A stretch of DNA of 64,000 nucleotides from Hyperoplus lanceolatus (taxonomy: Eukaryota > Chordata > Actinopteri > Uranoscopiformes > Ammodytidae): positions 14,913,001 through 14,977,000 of the forward strand of contig CM049400.1 in assembly GCA_026929865.2 (NCBI GenBank), written 5' to 3'. The notes beneath the pieces were generated by a model. It was not told where the DNA came from. It saw only the letters and a list, made by a program, of their open reading frames with translations, and did not search any database. Each line of letters begins with the position of its first letter. Position 1 is the stretch's first letter. The position numbers and the translations under genes are program-made. Below are positions 46,271-63,615 of the stretch, piece by piece.

Positions 46271-46724
46271 TGCTTTTCTTATTTGTGAGGTAGACAAAGT
46301 ATGATTTATTTTCTCAAGCATATTTCAAATGATTCTGAGCCAGAATGTGGCCCAACTACCTGATAAGTCAAGTTTTATTTTGGCACGATCTGGGAGCATG
46401 ATGAATTATGAAATAAAGTGATAACTCTGTGCTTTTTTTTGCAGTTTTATTTCTCTGTGTTTTACATAATTCTCTAAGAACATTTGTAACTTTCCTGACT
46501 GGTAACTGATGTTGGGTTCAAAGTGAAGACACTGGATACAGCTACACAGAACAACAAGATGGCAGAGCAGACACAGGAATAAAGATCGGAGGGGGACAGG
46601 GGAGAGAGAACAAAGAGGATTTGAGATGTCCAACAACAAAAATAGTACAGCAATGTGTGGTGTCAGATTGGGATGAGCTCTACAATCCTGAATGTTTTGA
46701 TGTGGTCAAAAATCTGATGTTGAG

Positions 46725-46880
46725 TGTGGTTAGAGCCCCCACCCCCGACCCCTTGATGCTCATTCCACGTCACCACAGACGCGGGTTCGAATCCGGCCCG
46801 GGTCGTTCTCTGCATGTCATTCCCCAATCTACACCATTTCATCTATGTCTCTCAACCACACTGTAAACATAAAGCATGAA
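46725..46880 (+). mobile_element. tRNA-derived SINE fragment
   Basis: A perfect RNA polymerase III B box GGTTCGAATCC lies at 46784-46794 and an A-box-like GTGGTTAGAGC about 50 bases upstream. The downstream sequence CTGCATGTCATTCCCC matches the body of a common fish tRNA-derived SINE (family recollection). There is no intact acceptor stem, so it is not a tRNA gene. Confidence 0.6.
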
Positions 46881-48467
46881 AAATGAAAAAACATAATCTA
46901 AAAAAAAAGGAAAAATCTGAGGTTGACCGATGAAGCATTGTGCCCCTCCCCTGCATTGTCATCAGTTTAAGTGGATACTCTTTGGAAATGGAAAAGTCAG
47001 GAAATCCGATGTCTGCAGTCCTACAATCTCAGAGAAAGCAGACAGAGGGAGGGAGACGGAAGGGGAGAGAGGATATGTGGGGGAGATACAACCGGTGTCC
47101 TTCAGTCGTCTTTTTTCTTCCTGGGACCCAGGTCCTCTCGCCTGTATAGAATCTGCAATGAGTCATTGCTCTTTTTGAGTGACATCCTACCCAGGCCACA
47201 CTGCTGATTACATTTGTTCAAAGGAGACAGACGGAGAGGGGAGAGATGGAGCCTGCATCAGGGAGGAAAATGTCTCCTGATTATCCTTTCCATTTTAAAG
47301 TGCAGGTGTTGCAAGGCAGAAGTCTCCCATATGCTGCCGCTGGTACTGACATTGTTCTTGTGTCTTTGAGTTTAGACTTGTGACTCCCTGTGTATATACC
47401 ATATCTGCCCTGCCGGTACCCTTGTTCCGTAAGTGGTGTCGTCTCGGACGTCTCAGTCCAGACAATGAAGCTGTAGTCCCATTTTTGTCACTCTATTCAT
47501 CCCTAGCCAACTGTAGCCTCTGCGTTCTCTTATCTCTGTGTGACCAAGGAAATTAAATTACAAATATAATCACTTGGCGGCAGCTTCTTTAACAGTGTGC
47601 CTCTGCTTTGCATATAGAGTGTGTTTGCTTTAGAGACACGTTGTGTGAAGTTACTTATTGGCCTATTTACGATAATGTGCTCTGCTCTACTAGCGGAGTC
47701 ACATACACCATTTTCCTGCAAAGACAAAGAATGGGCACGAGGAAGTGAAGTAAAAGGAAGCGGAGGGGAAGACACACTTCTGAAAAGAGAGACCTGGAAG
47801 CCATCTTGAAGAAAATAATTTTGTATGACTAAATAATCTAAGACGCAACAAGGAGATCTGTGAAAATAAGTCTACAAATAGGCAACCACTTAGAGTGCCT
47901 GAATCACTCTTTATTTTGTTTGAATTCTAAGTGCAAAATGAATGCACTAAAGAGAATTGCCCTGAAATGAAATATAATTTGCTGTTTTCGAAAGCATGAA
48001 CACAACTTTTGAGGCAGGCTAAACCAAAGAATCCTGGTGACTTTAGAGATTCCCTGACATTTCATCCAACGCCTTCATGTCAAAGTTCACTACTTTGAAG
48101 TCTAATTGTAAAATTTGCTCGTTGACCGCTGTTTGACCAGACATCCTTGATTCAAATGTTAAAAGGATTGCTGTGAATTTAGCACACAGGCATTCATTTC
48201 TGAATGAATTGCAACGTATTTTTCGATCCTCCAAATTTACACCCAGCACCATTATGATGTGAAATTATCCAGAACATCGGTTAATGACAACATTTCTGCA
48301 AAGCCTATGACAGTTCTATGATTCTTAGCAAGATTTATGTTTTGTGCTCTGAAAATGAACCCACTGAACTAAGATTGTGGTAAACATTACAGCAGCTTAA
48401 CATCAGCATGTTAGCATTGTCATTTAAACATGCACACTTTAGAATTGAGCTTATATGCCTAAGTACA
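46881..48467. other. intergenic, nothing recognised
   Basis: No exon, RNA gene or paired repeat ends seen on either strand. Confidence 0.4.
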
Positions 48468-48476
48468 GTCTCACAT

Positions 48477-49075
48477 TAGCCTGGTCCAACCAGACCACCA
48501 TACTTCATTTCATTTGTACAGATGGTCTGGAAGTGCTGTAATTGGCAAACGTTAACTCACTTGGAGGCGGGTGTCTGTCGAAGTTTAAAACTATTGGATC
48601 TGCCCAGTGCCACTCTGGATTAGCCAACCAATCGCATCACGTTTGGTCATCACGTGTGTCATGAGCCGGCTTTTGATGGTGCCTTCCAGTTGGACAGGGA
48701 ACTCGGAAATTTCCGACTTCACTACATATTGTAGTCTATGAATCTACCGGTACCTGGCAACAGTAACTTGTTAGAGCCTAACGTTTAGTTATTTGGACGA
48801 GAAAGGTTTTAGGCGTCCATACTTTCGCGAGCAGATGCACTGGAACACAGACAGGTCGGAACTCGGAACTACCAAGTCGGAAATCTCCTTCTTCCGAGTA
48901 TAAAGCAACGCAGCATTCAACTGAAACTGGAGCGTTCTCAGCCACTCGCTCTATTCGCTGATTGGCCGATCGTAGATTCTCCGGAGAATCTGGGAAATGC
49001 GCTGTACACCCAGACTGACTACTGAAGGGAAAATGAAATTTGGCCGGAAGTAGGCGGGCGGGCGGAGCCAGGCTA
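48477..49075. mobile_element. MITE with TAGCCTGG termini and 9-base target duplication
   Basis: TAGCCTGG at 48477 is inverted at the right end (CCAGGCTA, ending 49075). A perfect 9-base duplication GTCTCACAT flanks it (48468-48476 and 49076-49084). Near the left end is a small internal stem (CCAGACCA... TGGTCTGG), and the middle has several AACTCGGAA / GTCGGAAAT repeats. There is no transposase. Its ends resemble those of the element at 20509-23894. Confidence 0.75.
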
Positions 49076-49084
49076 GTCTCACAT

Positions 49085-51089
49085 AGTCTCCAGCAAGAAT
49101 GTTGGCTCTTAGACTCGTCGTTAAATGTATACCACAATGCAATGTGTTGCCATAAAAGATGTGGCATTGCCTTGCAACTGCAACCATACACCTGTCAGTG
49201 ATGATGATGATTCCGAAATGTCAAAAAAATCTCAATTTACTGCTCTCTTCAGAGCAAAGTGAATGACTGCAGAGGGAGTGATTCAGGACACGGCATCATT
49301 CACTCACTCACTTACTTGCGGCAACTGCCATTGTGTAGACAGCTTCCTCTTCAACTCAAATCTATTCCACACACGGTAGACCATCTGACTGAGTAAACAG
49401 ACACCATCTCTCTTCCTCTCCCCATTTCTGTCTCTCCGGCAGGTCTTTCACAAAAGAAAAATAGGAACGGATGAAAACCTGTGTATATTAGAATGTTGTG
49501 CCTCCCACGGGAGCCTAAATGGAAAGTTGGTAAAAGAAGAGTGAAAGGGAATATGTGTAGAAGAATAGCATTTTTATCATTGTTATTATGGAAAGGCCAT
49601 CACAGGCCTCCCTTGCCTCTTTCCCTTATTCCCTGTTCAGCTAGGAATTCATTTGGTTATTCAGAGATTGTTATACTTGTTTGTACAGGCAAAACAGCAC
49701 ATGCAAAAACTGTATCAATGCCTTTGGATCTACCCGGTCCCAACTCACATAGGAGGTGGATGGCGTATTTATTTGTGATATATTTATGCATTGAGTGCTA
49801 GTTACTTTCCCCTCCAATGACAGGAACCACATGTGTGCCAGTCCCTTCCTGAGGCATCTCTGTGTTCTGCTGCAGCAAACGAACGCCATATGCCCCCGAG
49901 TTATAGTTTCATGGCTAGGTGCATGATTCTTTCTCCGTGTCCATCCAATCCACAGACTCCATATGACCATATGACTCCAATTCTGAAAAGAGATGGGACT
50001 ATTTCCAAACTATTTCTGATCTCATACAATTACTGTATACGCCTGCTCCTGTGCTCATGAAGCACATATAGCTATAATCATCCTCGACCCGCTGTCAGGT
50101 TGCCTTGAGAGACCTGGTTGCTAAAATGATGGCTCCCCACTGGATCGTGGGAATCATAGCGATGACTGGTTGATAAATTCTCCACGGCACCACCCAGGCT
50201 CTGGCTCCAATTGCAATTTCTCTCTCCAAGTGGACTCGGCTGCCAAAGGACAAAAACCTTCTTCAGCCCAGGCCCCCACCTTTCTGCAGCATCCTTCACA
50301 CCCCTTCCCCTCGCCACCTATAATTACTGTACTCTATAAGTCTGGTTTAAGACCAGTCACTCTAAATCAGTAATGAATCGCCGCGTGTTACTGTGTCCAT
50401 TGTTCCCTTGTCTGGAGCTCTGGCAGGGCTAGTGCAGAAAAGGGCACGGCTGCCCTGGCATTTCCTTTTTAATGGACTTTGTAGTTAAAAGACAGGGATA
50501 TAATAAGCAGATCCACGTGTGGGAAATGGTCTCTTTGTGTTTGGTGGTGAAGTTAAGACCAGGGACATTTGGGGGTTAGAGTTGACAGACATGCCTTGCG
50601 CTTTTCACACTCATTGACACATAATGGGACCAATCTTTCTCTCTACATCTCTCCCGAGCCGCTGTGATTTGCTCATTACATTGATAGAGGGGGACTGGGG
50701 GAAGGAGTTAGGAAAGGGAAAGAAGGAGAAAGACCAGTCAAGAGACAAATAGTGTTAAATGTTGTACTTAGAATTCACTAATACCCTCGTTTTACTTGAG
50801 AACTGTACGGATGTAAACCCACTAATCCAGGTGTTTAACTGCCTGCCAAGAAATTGTTCCCTCAAGGATGCGGAGCGTTTGAAATCTCGAGGAGTTGTTT
50901 GCGAGCTACTATATCCCTCACCTGACAGGCCTTCTGTGTAAACTAGCACCAGACACCAGCAAAAGGAGGACTAATACATGGTTAAACACAAGACTAATCC
51001 AGTGAGTGGATGTTTATGTGACTGAGGGTCCCAAGGCATTAACTGAAACTAAAGTTAGGTTTTTACTTTAGGAATAAGTCATGTTTCTC
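49085..51089. other. intergenic, nothing recognised
   Basis: No gene or repeat boundary I can support. Regulatory elements of rag1 could lie here, but sequence alone does not show any. Confidence 0.35.
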
Positions 51090-51777
51090 TCTCGAGGCCA
51101 GACGACAATTAGTCGAAGCTACCTTCTTGCCGGTTCTTGATTATGGTGATCTGTTGTACATGAATGCATCAGCTCACTGTCTACATATGTTGGACACTGT
51201 ATACCATGGAGCCTTGAGGTTCATTACAAACAGCAGAGCTTTAACCCATCACTGTACACTGTACTCAAGAGTAAACTGGCCTTCTCTTTTTATGAGACAA
51301 CTTAGACACTTGTATGTTTTTATTTACAAGGCGATCTTAGGTAAACTCCCTTGTTATTTGTCATCGTATATGTCCAGAAAATGTGTCCCCCATGCGTTAA
51401 GGTCTCAGGAAATGGTGCTCTTGACTACTCCTCAAGCTCGTACAGAGATGGGTTAAACAGCTTTTAAGTTTTTTGCGCCGTCGTCATGGAATAACCTGCA
51501 GAAGCAGCTTAAGCTTCAGGACCTAGTAACTCTAAACAAATTTAAGGCTGTTGTTAAGAGTTTGAAGTTGGACTCCATCGGAAATTGTGAATGTTTTTAG
51601 TTAAGAATCTTATTTTTATGTTTTACAACTGTACTTAATATCGAACTTGTATTTTGTATTGTGTTTTATGTGTAACTATGTTCTGCTGTCCATCTTGGCC
51701 AGGTCTCTCTTGTAAAAGAGATTTTAATCTCAATGAGACTAACCTGGTTAAATAAAGGATAAATAAATAAAAAAAAA
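51090..51777 (+). mobile_element. 3' end of a non-LTR retrotransposon (LINE)
   Basis: A 5'-truncated element begins inside the reverse-transcriptase open frame (FLPVLDYGDLLYMNA at 51124, then LDTVYHGALRFITNS and GWPSL-like VNWPSLFMRQLRHLYVF), with an in-frame stop at about 51454 after which the same frame continues (FKFFAPSSWNNLQ). A 3'UTR of about 180 bases ends TGGTTAAATAAAGGATAAAT and a short A-rich tail. The protein is the C-terminal part of an ORF2 of the jockey/CR1/L2/Rex1 group. It is on the plus strand and dead. Confidence 0.8.
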
Positions 51778-57071
<5,294 letters not shown>

Positions 57072-57093
57072 GGTGAAACGTCTAACTTGCATC
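57072..57093 (+). other. rag1: 5'UTR portion of the first rag1 coding exon
   Basis: The acceptor CCATTTTCCAG ends at 57071. The 22-base leader carries an in-frame upstream ATG at 57073; the conserved protein start MAEES lies at 57094. Confidence 0.6.
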
Positions 57094-60000
57094 ATGGCAG
57101 AGGAGAGCCTGGAGACGGATGGCCCCAGATCCTCAATGCCGGCTGTGCTCCACCATCCCCACTCTAAGTACTCTCAGTGGAAGTTTAAACTGTTTAGGGT
57201 GAGATCCATGGAGAAGGCTCCTCTGCCCAGTGAGACATCGCCTCAAGAAGGAGCCTTGTTAGGGATCTCTCCTCCTGAAGCTTCCAATCCAGAGTTAAAT
57301 AATGATGTGGTTCCAGGGAGTGTTATGAAATTGTGCCTGGGGGGAAAAAGCAAGGAAAATGTAGAAGGCCCTGGTCACAGGGTAGATATGAAGCTACAAG
57401 AAATGGACAACCACATGAACCATCTCAGGTGATCAAATGGCACTATGCTAAATAAACTGCCATATATTATATGCATTTCTTTTTTTTAAATTTAGCAACA
57501 TTGTCTTTTTTTACTCCAAAAAGGTGCTTCTGCCGTCTCTGTGGAATGGTCCTGAGAAAAGTTAAAGGACCAGTGCACAATGTTCATGGGGATCTAGACG
57601 AGTCAAGCAAAGGTGCCCTCCGTAAAATGGGCAGCAAGTCTATAAGCTGGCCAGAGGTCATCCTCAAAGTCTTCAAAGTGGACGTGACTGAGGACACGGA
57701 ATCGGCCCACCCTCTCTTGTTCTGCCATCGCTGCAGGTTGACCGCCATACGAGGTGGGGGTGTCTGCAATCTCTCAAGAACCAGAGTCCCTGAGTGGAAA
57801 CCCCACTCTTCCCTATGCAACCTTTGCTCCCCCAGGAAACCTTCATTCCAGCGGACTGGGAGGAAGAGGCGGAAAGCCATTCCCAGAGCCCAAAGCCTGG
57901 CAAAAAGGACCAGGTGGGATCACGGTGACAGCATTGCCGTCGACGAGAGGAGAGCTCTGAGACCATATGGAGACCGTCATCAGACTCCTGTGCTCTGGGC
58001 CTGGAGGAAACCCAGCACCCAGAGAGAGCAATGGGTGAGGACCATCACCCACTGCCACAAAGACCACCTGAGTACCAAGCTGATTTCAGAAAAGCTCCCT
58101 GTAGACTTCATCGTCTCTTTCACCTGCCTAGTGTGTGACCACCTGCTCTCTGATCCAGTGCAGTCGCCCTGTGGGCACCTCTACTGCCGCAGCTGCATTA
58201 TAAAATATAACTACATCCTGGGACCTCACTGCCCAGCCTGCAACATGCTCTGTAGTCCTGATGATCTCGTAAAGCCTGCCAAAGCCTTCTTATCAGCCCT
58301 ACTGTCCTTGCCTTTGCTCTGCCCCAGAGAGGGCTGTGGCAAGCAGGTACTCCTGGACTCATTTAAAGATCATTGTCTGGACCATGAACTAGATGAACAG
58401 GATGCAAACCAGCAGGCATCAAAACTCGACAACTACCAGCTAAACAATAAAGGGGGAAGACCCCGTCAGCATTTGCTATTGCTAACCCGTCGTGCCCAGA
58501 AACATCGGCTGAAGGATCTGAAGAACCAAGTGAGGGTGTTTGCAGACAAAGAGGAAGGTGGTGACCTGAAGTCTGTGTGTCAGACCTTGTTCCTGCTTGC
58601 ATTGAGATCTGGGAATGAACATCGGCAGGCAGATGAGCTAGAAGCCATGATGCAAGGTAAGAAGCTATCAAAAGACTTTTGTTCAAAGAACATAAACCTC
58701 CACAGGCAGGAAAGGGGGAAGGGACACACACAAATAAAAAGTACGATAGAGTTAGCTCATTAATATTTAGTCCTACTTCTGAGGAATAATGTCATGTCCT
58801 ACTTAACAATTAGTTGAAAAGTCCACTATTGAGGTGAGATGAGGGTTTCTGTTTTTGATTGAAAAAAATGTATTTGTTGTCCATATTTGTTTATTAAGCC
58901 ACCCCTGTTACACGCTCAACCCCTCACTGATTCTCTTCCCCTCTCACTGTCTGTCTGTCAGGCCTTCAGTCACACTCCCTTTAATGCACAATAACAACTC
59001 TTGTGAAGGGGCTGTTAGAATCAAAACAACATCAGCAGCTCGTGTATCTGCAAATTACACATACAGCACCATCCCCCTCTCTGGGGAACAGAAGCCAGCT
59101 GGTGTCTGTTTTCATCTGCAGCCAATACATCACTTTTGCCAGCTTCGCTGATTCACCCTCTGTCCCCTCATCACATTTGAAAATTAGGAAACATTGGATT
59201 TAATAATCACAGGCTTGTGGGCTTTTGACAATAATGCATTCACATTTGGGTGATAAATTTGCAATTCTCTCTGTTTCACAGTGTAAATGATTCCAAATAC
59301 GGTATATAAAATGAGGAAATGTTACATACCGCAGTTCTTTTCAAAGCACTAGGAATGGCATTCCACAGTTTGGTGTTAAATAATTCTTTTCATATTTCAA
59401 TCCTTTCTTCTGCCTCCCCCTCTGAAACTTTATTTCTTTTCATTTGTTCTCCCTCTGCAGGCAGAGGCTTTGGGTTGCATCCTGCTGTGTGCTTAGCCAT
59501 TCGGGTCAACACTTTCCTGAGCTGCAGCCAGTATCACAAGATGTACCGGACTGTCAAAGCCACCAGCGGCCGCCAGATCTTTCAGCCCCTGCACGCACTG
59601 CGAGCTGCAGAGAAGGAGCTTCTCCCTGGCTTTCACCAGTTTGAATGGCAGCCAATGCTTAAGAATGTGTCCACATCTTGCAATGTTGGCATTATTAATG
59701 GGCTCTCTGGATGGGCTTCCTCGGTGGATGACTGCCCTGCTGACACCATCACTAGGCGCTATCGCTATGATGTGGCACTGGTGTCAGCATTAAAAGACCT
59801 GGAGGAGGACATCATGGCGGGGCTGAGAGAGAGCGGGATGGAAGACAGCGCATGCACCTCAGGCTTCAGTGTCAAGATCAAAGAATCTTGTGATGGCATG
59901 GGCGATGTCAGTGAGAAGCACGGTGGAGGACCAGCCATTCCTGAGAAAGCTGTACGTTTCTCTTTGACTGTTATGTCAGTCTCTGTCCTGTCAGAGGACA

Positions 60001-61208
60001 AGGAGGAAGAGATGACCATCTTTACTGAGCCAAAGCCAAACTCTGAACTGTCTTGCAAGCCTCTTTGCCTTATGTTTGTGGATGAGTCAGACCACGAGAC
60101 AATCACAGCCATCCTGGGGCCTATAGTCGCAGAGCGTAATGCCATGAAAGAGAGTAGGCTCATCTTATCCATGGGTGGACTACCTCGCTCCTTCCGCTTC
60201 CACTTCAGAGGCACGGGGTACGATGAGAAAATGGTGCGTGAGATGGAGGGCTTGGAGGCCTCAGGGTCCACATACATCTGCACTCTTTGTGACTCCGGTC
60301 GGGCAGAGGCATCTGAAAACATGGTGCTACACTCTGTCACGCGCAATCATGACGAGAACCTAGAGCGTTACGAAATATGGAGAACCAATCCCTTTTCTGA
60401 GTCTATTGATCAGCTGCGAGACAGAGTCAAAGGGGTGTCTGCCAAGCCCTTTATGGAGACCCACCCCACTCTGGATGCATTACACTGCGACATTGGCAAC
60501 GCAACCGAGTTCTACAAAATCTTCCAGGATGAGATCGGGGAGGTGTTCAAAAGGGTCAACCCCAGTCGGGAGGAACGGCGTAGCTGGAGAGCAGCGCTAG
60601 ATAAACAGCTGAGGACAAAAATGAAGCTTAAACCAGTAATGAGGATGAATGGGAACTTTGCCCGCAGGCTAATGACCCTGGAGGCTGCAGAGGTGGTGTG
60701 TGAGTTGGTGCCCACAGAGGAGAGAAGGGAGGCCCTGAGGGAGCTCATGAGGCTGTACATCCAGATGAAGCCAGTATGGCGTGCCACCTGCCCAGCCAAG
60801 GAATGCCCTGACCAGCTGTGCCGCTACAGCTTTAACTCCCAGCACTTTGCCGACCTTCTCTCCTCTACCTTCAAATATAGGTACAATGGGAAGATAACCA
60901 ATTACCTGCACAAGACCCTGGCCCATGTTCCCGAAATCATAGAGAGAGATGGATCCATAGGAGCCTGGGCCAGCGAGGGGAACGAGTCTGCAAACAAGCT
61001 GTTCAGGCGTTTTCGGAAAATGAATGCACGTCAGTCAAAGGCCTTCGAGCTAGAGGATGTGCTGAAACATCACTGGCTATACACCTCCAAGTACTTGCAG
61101 AAGTTTATGGAAGCTCACAAAGACTCTGCCAAAGCTCTGCAGGCTACCATTGACCCGGTCGAGGTCCAGGAGGATGAGGACATAACTTTGGAAGTGAATG
61201 ATTTTTGA
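57094..61208 (+). CDS. rag1: V(D)J recombination-activating protein 1 (RAG1), complete, 3 coding exons, 1071 aa
   Basis: RAG1 is the catalytic and DNA-binding subunit of the nuclear RAG1-RAG2 recombinase that cuts at recombination signal sequences in developing lymphocytes. Exons 57094-57428, 57524-58656 and 59461-61208 join in phase 2 and phase 1 to give 1071 residues, the usual fish length. Visible regions: zinc-binding N-terminal cysteines (CFCRLCG, residues 113-119; FCHRC), a RING finger at about 313-352 (CLVC...CGHLYCRSC...CPAC), a C2H2 finger at about 378-400, the nonamer-binding GGRPRQ at 422, and the DDE residues D634 (CDGMGD), D744 (GTGYDEK) and E998 (EGNES). The last two are 254 residues apart, as in mouse. 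The core carries no stop or frameshift, so the gene looks functional. A possible polyadenylation signal is AATAAA at 62067. RAG2, its partner, is not in the window. Confidence 0.98.
57429..57523 (+). other. rag1: rag1 coding intron 1, 95 bases
   Basis: A short GT-AG intron (CTCAG|GTGATC ... AAAAAG|GTGCTT) between the N-terminal region and the first zinc-binding cysteines. Phase 2: AG plus G restores an arginine codon ahead of CFCRLCG. Confidence 0.85.
58657..59460 (+). other. rag1: rag1 coding intron 2, 804 bases
   Basis: GCAAG|GTAAGA ... CCCTCTGCAG|GCAGAG. It splits the core region after DELEAMMQG and before [14 protein letters not shown], as in other ray-finned fish; mammalian RAG1 coding sequence has no intron here (established knowledge). 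Confidence 0.95.
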
Positions 61209-63199
61209 TATGTCTTTCAATTCAAACATTGTATCGATTTCAAGATAGTTGTATGAGCTTTTATTTGTCTGTATTAGTGGTATGGACTTCTCTACATGTT
61301 TATTGATATTTAGAAATACTGTGGAATGGGGACAATGTGATAATAGTTTGGGCCGGAGGCTGTAATATCTTAAACATCATCTTTTATTGTTGTTGTAAAT
61401 GACTTGATATTCTAATTATTTTTGCACTTGAACAGAGCTATTTCAAAATATGTCACACCACATTTTCAAAATATGTTCAACTTGTTTTGAATGATCTCTT
61501 TTTTTGTGTACAATTTGTATTTGTGTATGCAAATGTACATGTATAGAGCCTTTCAAAAACAAAGGCTCTGTATACATTTGCCATTCCTTTCTTTGTTAGC
61601 TGTTAGTTACTGCAGTGCAAAGATGGGACAGCAGAGGAGTACAGAAGTACCACAGGGTTCTCTTCTCTCAGCAGGAAAGTCTCTCTTTTTTAAATCCTCA
61701 CCGTCTGTGATATATGGTGGAGTTTATTGCATTGCGAGGATATGACACATTTATGAATTTATATAGTGAGGATATTTATGGAAACAGATGAAAGCGCTGT
61801 AAGTCATGGATGGAAATTGTGTTAAAAAGACCACATTTGCGGCCACTGTATTAATATATCCTTTGAGCTGGAGCAAAATGCAATCACAGAGACCCAAATG
61901 TTCTTTGTTTCATGAGTGCCCTCTGAAAAAAGATTACTTTAGTGCTCTATCTTGGGATCCCTGAGGGACAGAATAGACGCCAGGTCACTTTGAACCAATT
62001 TTTTTTTATCTCCTTTAGTTTTGCACAGAGGAGAATAGATGAGACTTATTCGGATCCTTCACATGAAATAAAGCATATACTGACCTTTTTTGTTGATATC
62101 ATAAAAATACACTATGGAACATTATGGTGCCTGCTATTACCCCATGGACTTTCCAACAGGCAGGGATTTTTATCTTTAAGCTCTGTATATAACCTGGATT
62201 TTTTCTCTCTGCTGATATTTCTTCATTGCCACGGTTGACAGAGGAGAGGGATGGGTGATGGGGGCTAAGAAGACCTGAGTTGCCAACTGATTTGTTGGCA
62301 ATTTTATTTGTTTGATTGATTGATCATATCGTCTTTTTCTGGCCTCACAATTTGGAATTGTGACAGGCAATTTTGTTTTCTCATTTGATTGAATGTTTGA
62401 TTTCATTTTACTATCATAAGTTACACTATATGACAGCTGTGAAATATTCACATTTCACTTGATAGCTGTCACAGTCCTACATTGACATCATGTTTTAGAG
62501 TGCATTATATAGCAACTTGTCTCATATTTGTTTTTTGCCGTAATGAATTGCATTTCCAAAGTATTGGATGATGGATGATTCACAGAATTCGAATTGTTCT
62601 CTGCTTGCCAAGTATTTCCTAATTTTTTGTTTCCGTAGCACACTAAATAGCAGGTAAACTGTTTGGTTTAGAAAGATTTATTTTGCATACTGTGTTGAAC
62701 TGAAGTTTCTTACTTTACAATGTTCAATCCTTTTAATGAGTTATGTCCATGTAGTAAGGTGTTTGTATTTTTTTATTGTTTTTCCTAACAAAGAACAAAT
62801 GAAGTTTAAAAAATCTGACTTGATCTTCTTGTTTGTTTTTATTAAACAATTTACCACTATCATTACTATTATTTTGTGCTTTAATAATGCATTCATAGGA
62901 CATAATTAGGGTACATTTGGTTTTGAAAAGACAGCCAGTCCCAGTATTTTCAGTCCCGGAATACAATATAACAATGACCTGTAATATAATAACAACTGGT
63001 ATACAGCTCATGATAACAAAAACTAGAATCAATGCACAGAGATATTGATTAAATTTTTTTAATGGATTACATTTATTTCGGACATATCAATAAAAATCAA
63101 ACATATCAAAAATACTAAATGAAAAGCACTAAAATGCAATAAACAAAAATTATGTTCAAATGATTTCACAAATAAGAAAAATAAAAAGCATATTACATA
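61209..63199. other. rag1 3'UTR and downstream flank
   Basis: AT-rich sequence with several AATAAA/ATTAAA signals (62067, 62840, 63089). No long open frame on either strand, so rag2 is not here. Confidence 0.6.
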
Positions 63200-63201
63200 T
63201 A

Positions 63202-63615
63202 GGGGAAGGTGGGGTGATTTGTGCATTTTGCAAGTTGCAAAACCCCTTGTTTCTAGAAAACCGTGGAAGAAATTGGAAATGTGACCACATATTTAAGAAG
63301 AGCCATCCATTTGACTCATCCTGTAAAGAAGGGAGACACAAGGAATAAGATATAAGCACATTTAAGCTCAAAAAACTGTGTTTTGCCTTTCAAAGTAAAA
63401 TTTCCATGATCAAGGTTTTTTGATTATTGTGTCTGAACAATTATAGACACGTTTGAAAACATTTGACACATGTTTTAGTGCTTTGGTATGCTACACTTTG
63501 AGTCTATATAGTTAGCACAATGTCAACCCTAAATTGCTGCATCATGCCTATTATCCAAAATTCTGGGGATGGGGTGATTTGTGCGCAAGGGCCTGGGTGA
63601 GTTATAAGTAAGTAA
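63202..63615. mobile_element. left end of a transposon related to the pogo-like element
   Basis: A TA dinucleotide at 63200-63201 is followed by GGGGAAGGTGGGGTGATTTG, close to the GGGGAGAACGGGGTAATTTG terminus found at 7761 (reverse strand). The string GGGGTGATTTGTGC recurs at about 63574. The right end is not found; it may be truncated by the next repeat or lie beyond the window. Confidence 0.45.

Noticed and set aside
46725..46800. A tRNA gene
   Set aside because: The B box is perfect, but no acceptor or anticodon stem pairs; it fits a tRNA-derived SINE.
48778..49191. A 137-codon minus-strand frame
   Set aside because: It spans the right end of the MITE at 48477-49075 and has no recognised motif.
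59765..60346. A 193-codon minus-strand open frame
   Set aside because: Antisense shadow of the RAG1 catalytic exon; no start context, splice sites or homology.
60480..60500. The Asp in ALHCDIGN as the second catalytic residue of RAG1
   Set aside because: Spacing to the other acidic residues is wrong; the Asp in GTGYDEK (residue 744) gives the 254-residue distance to E998 known from mouse.
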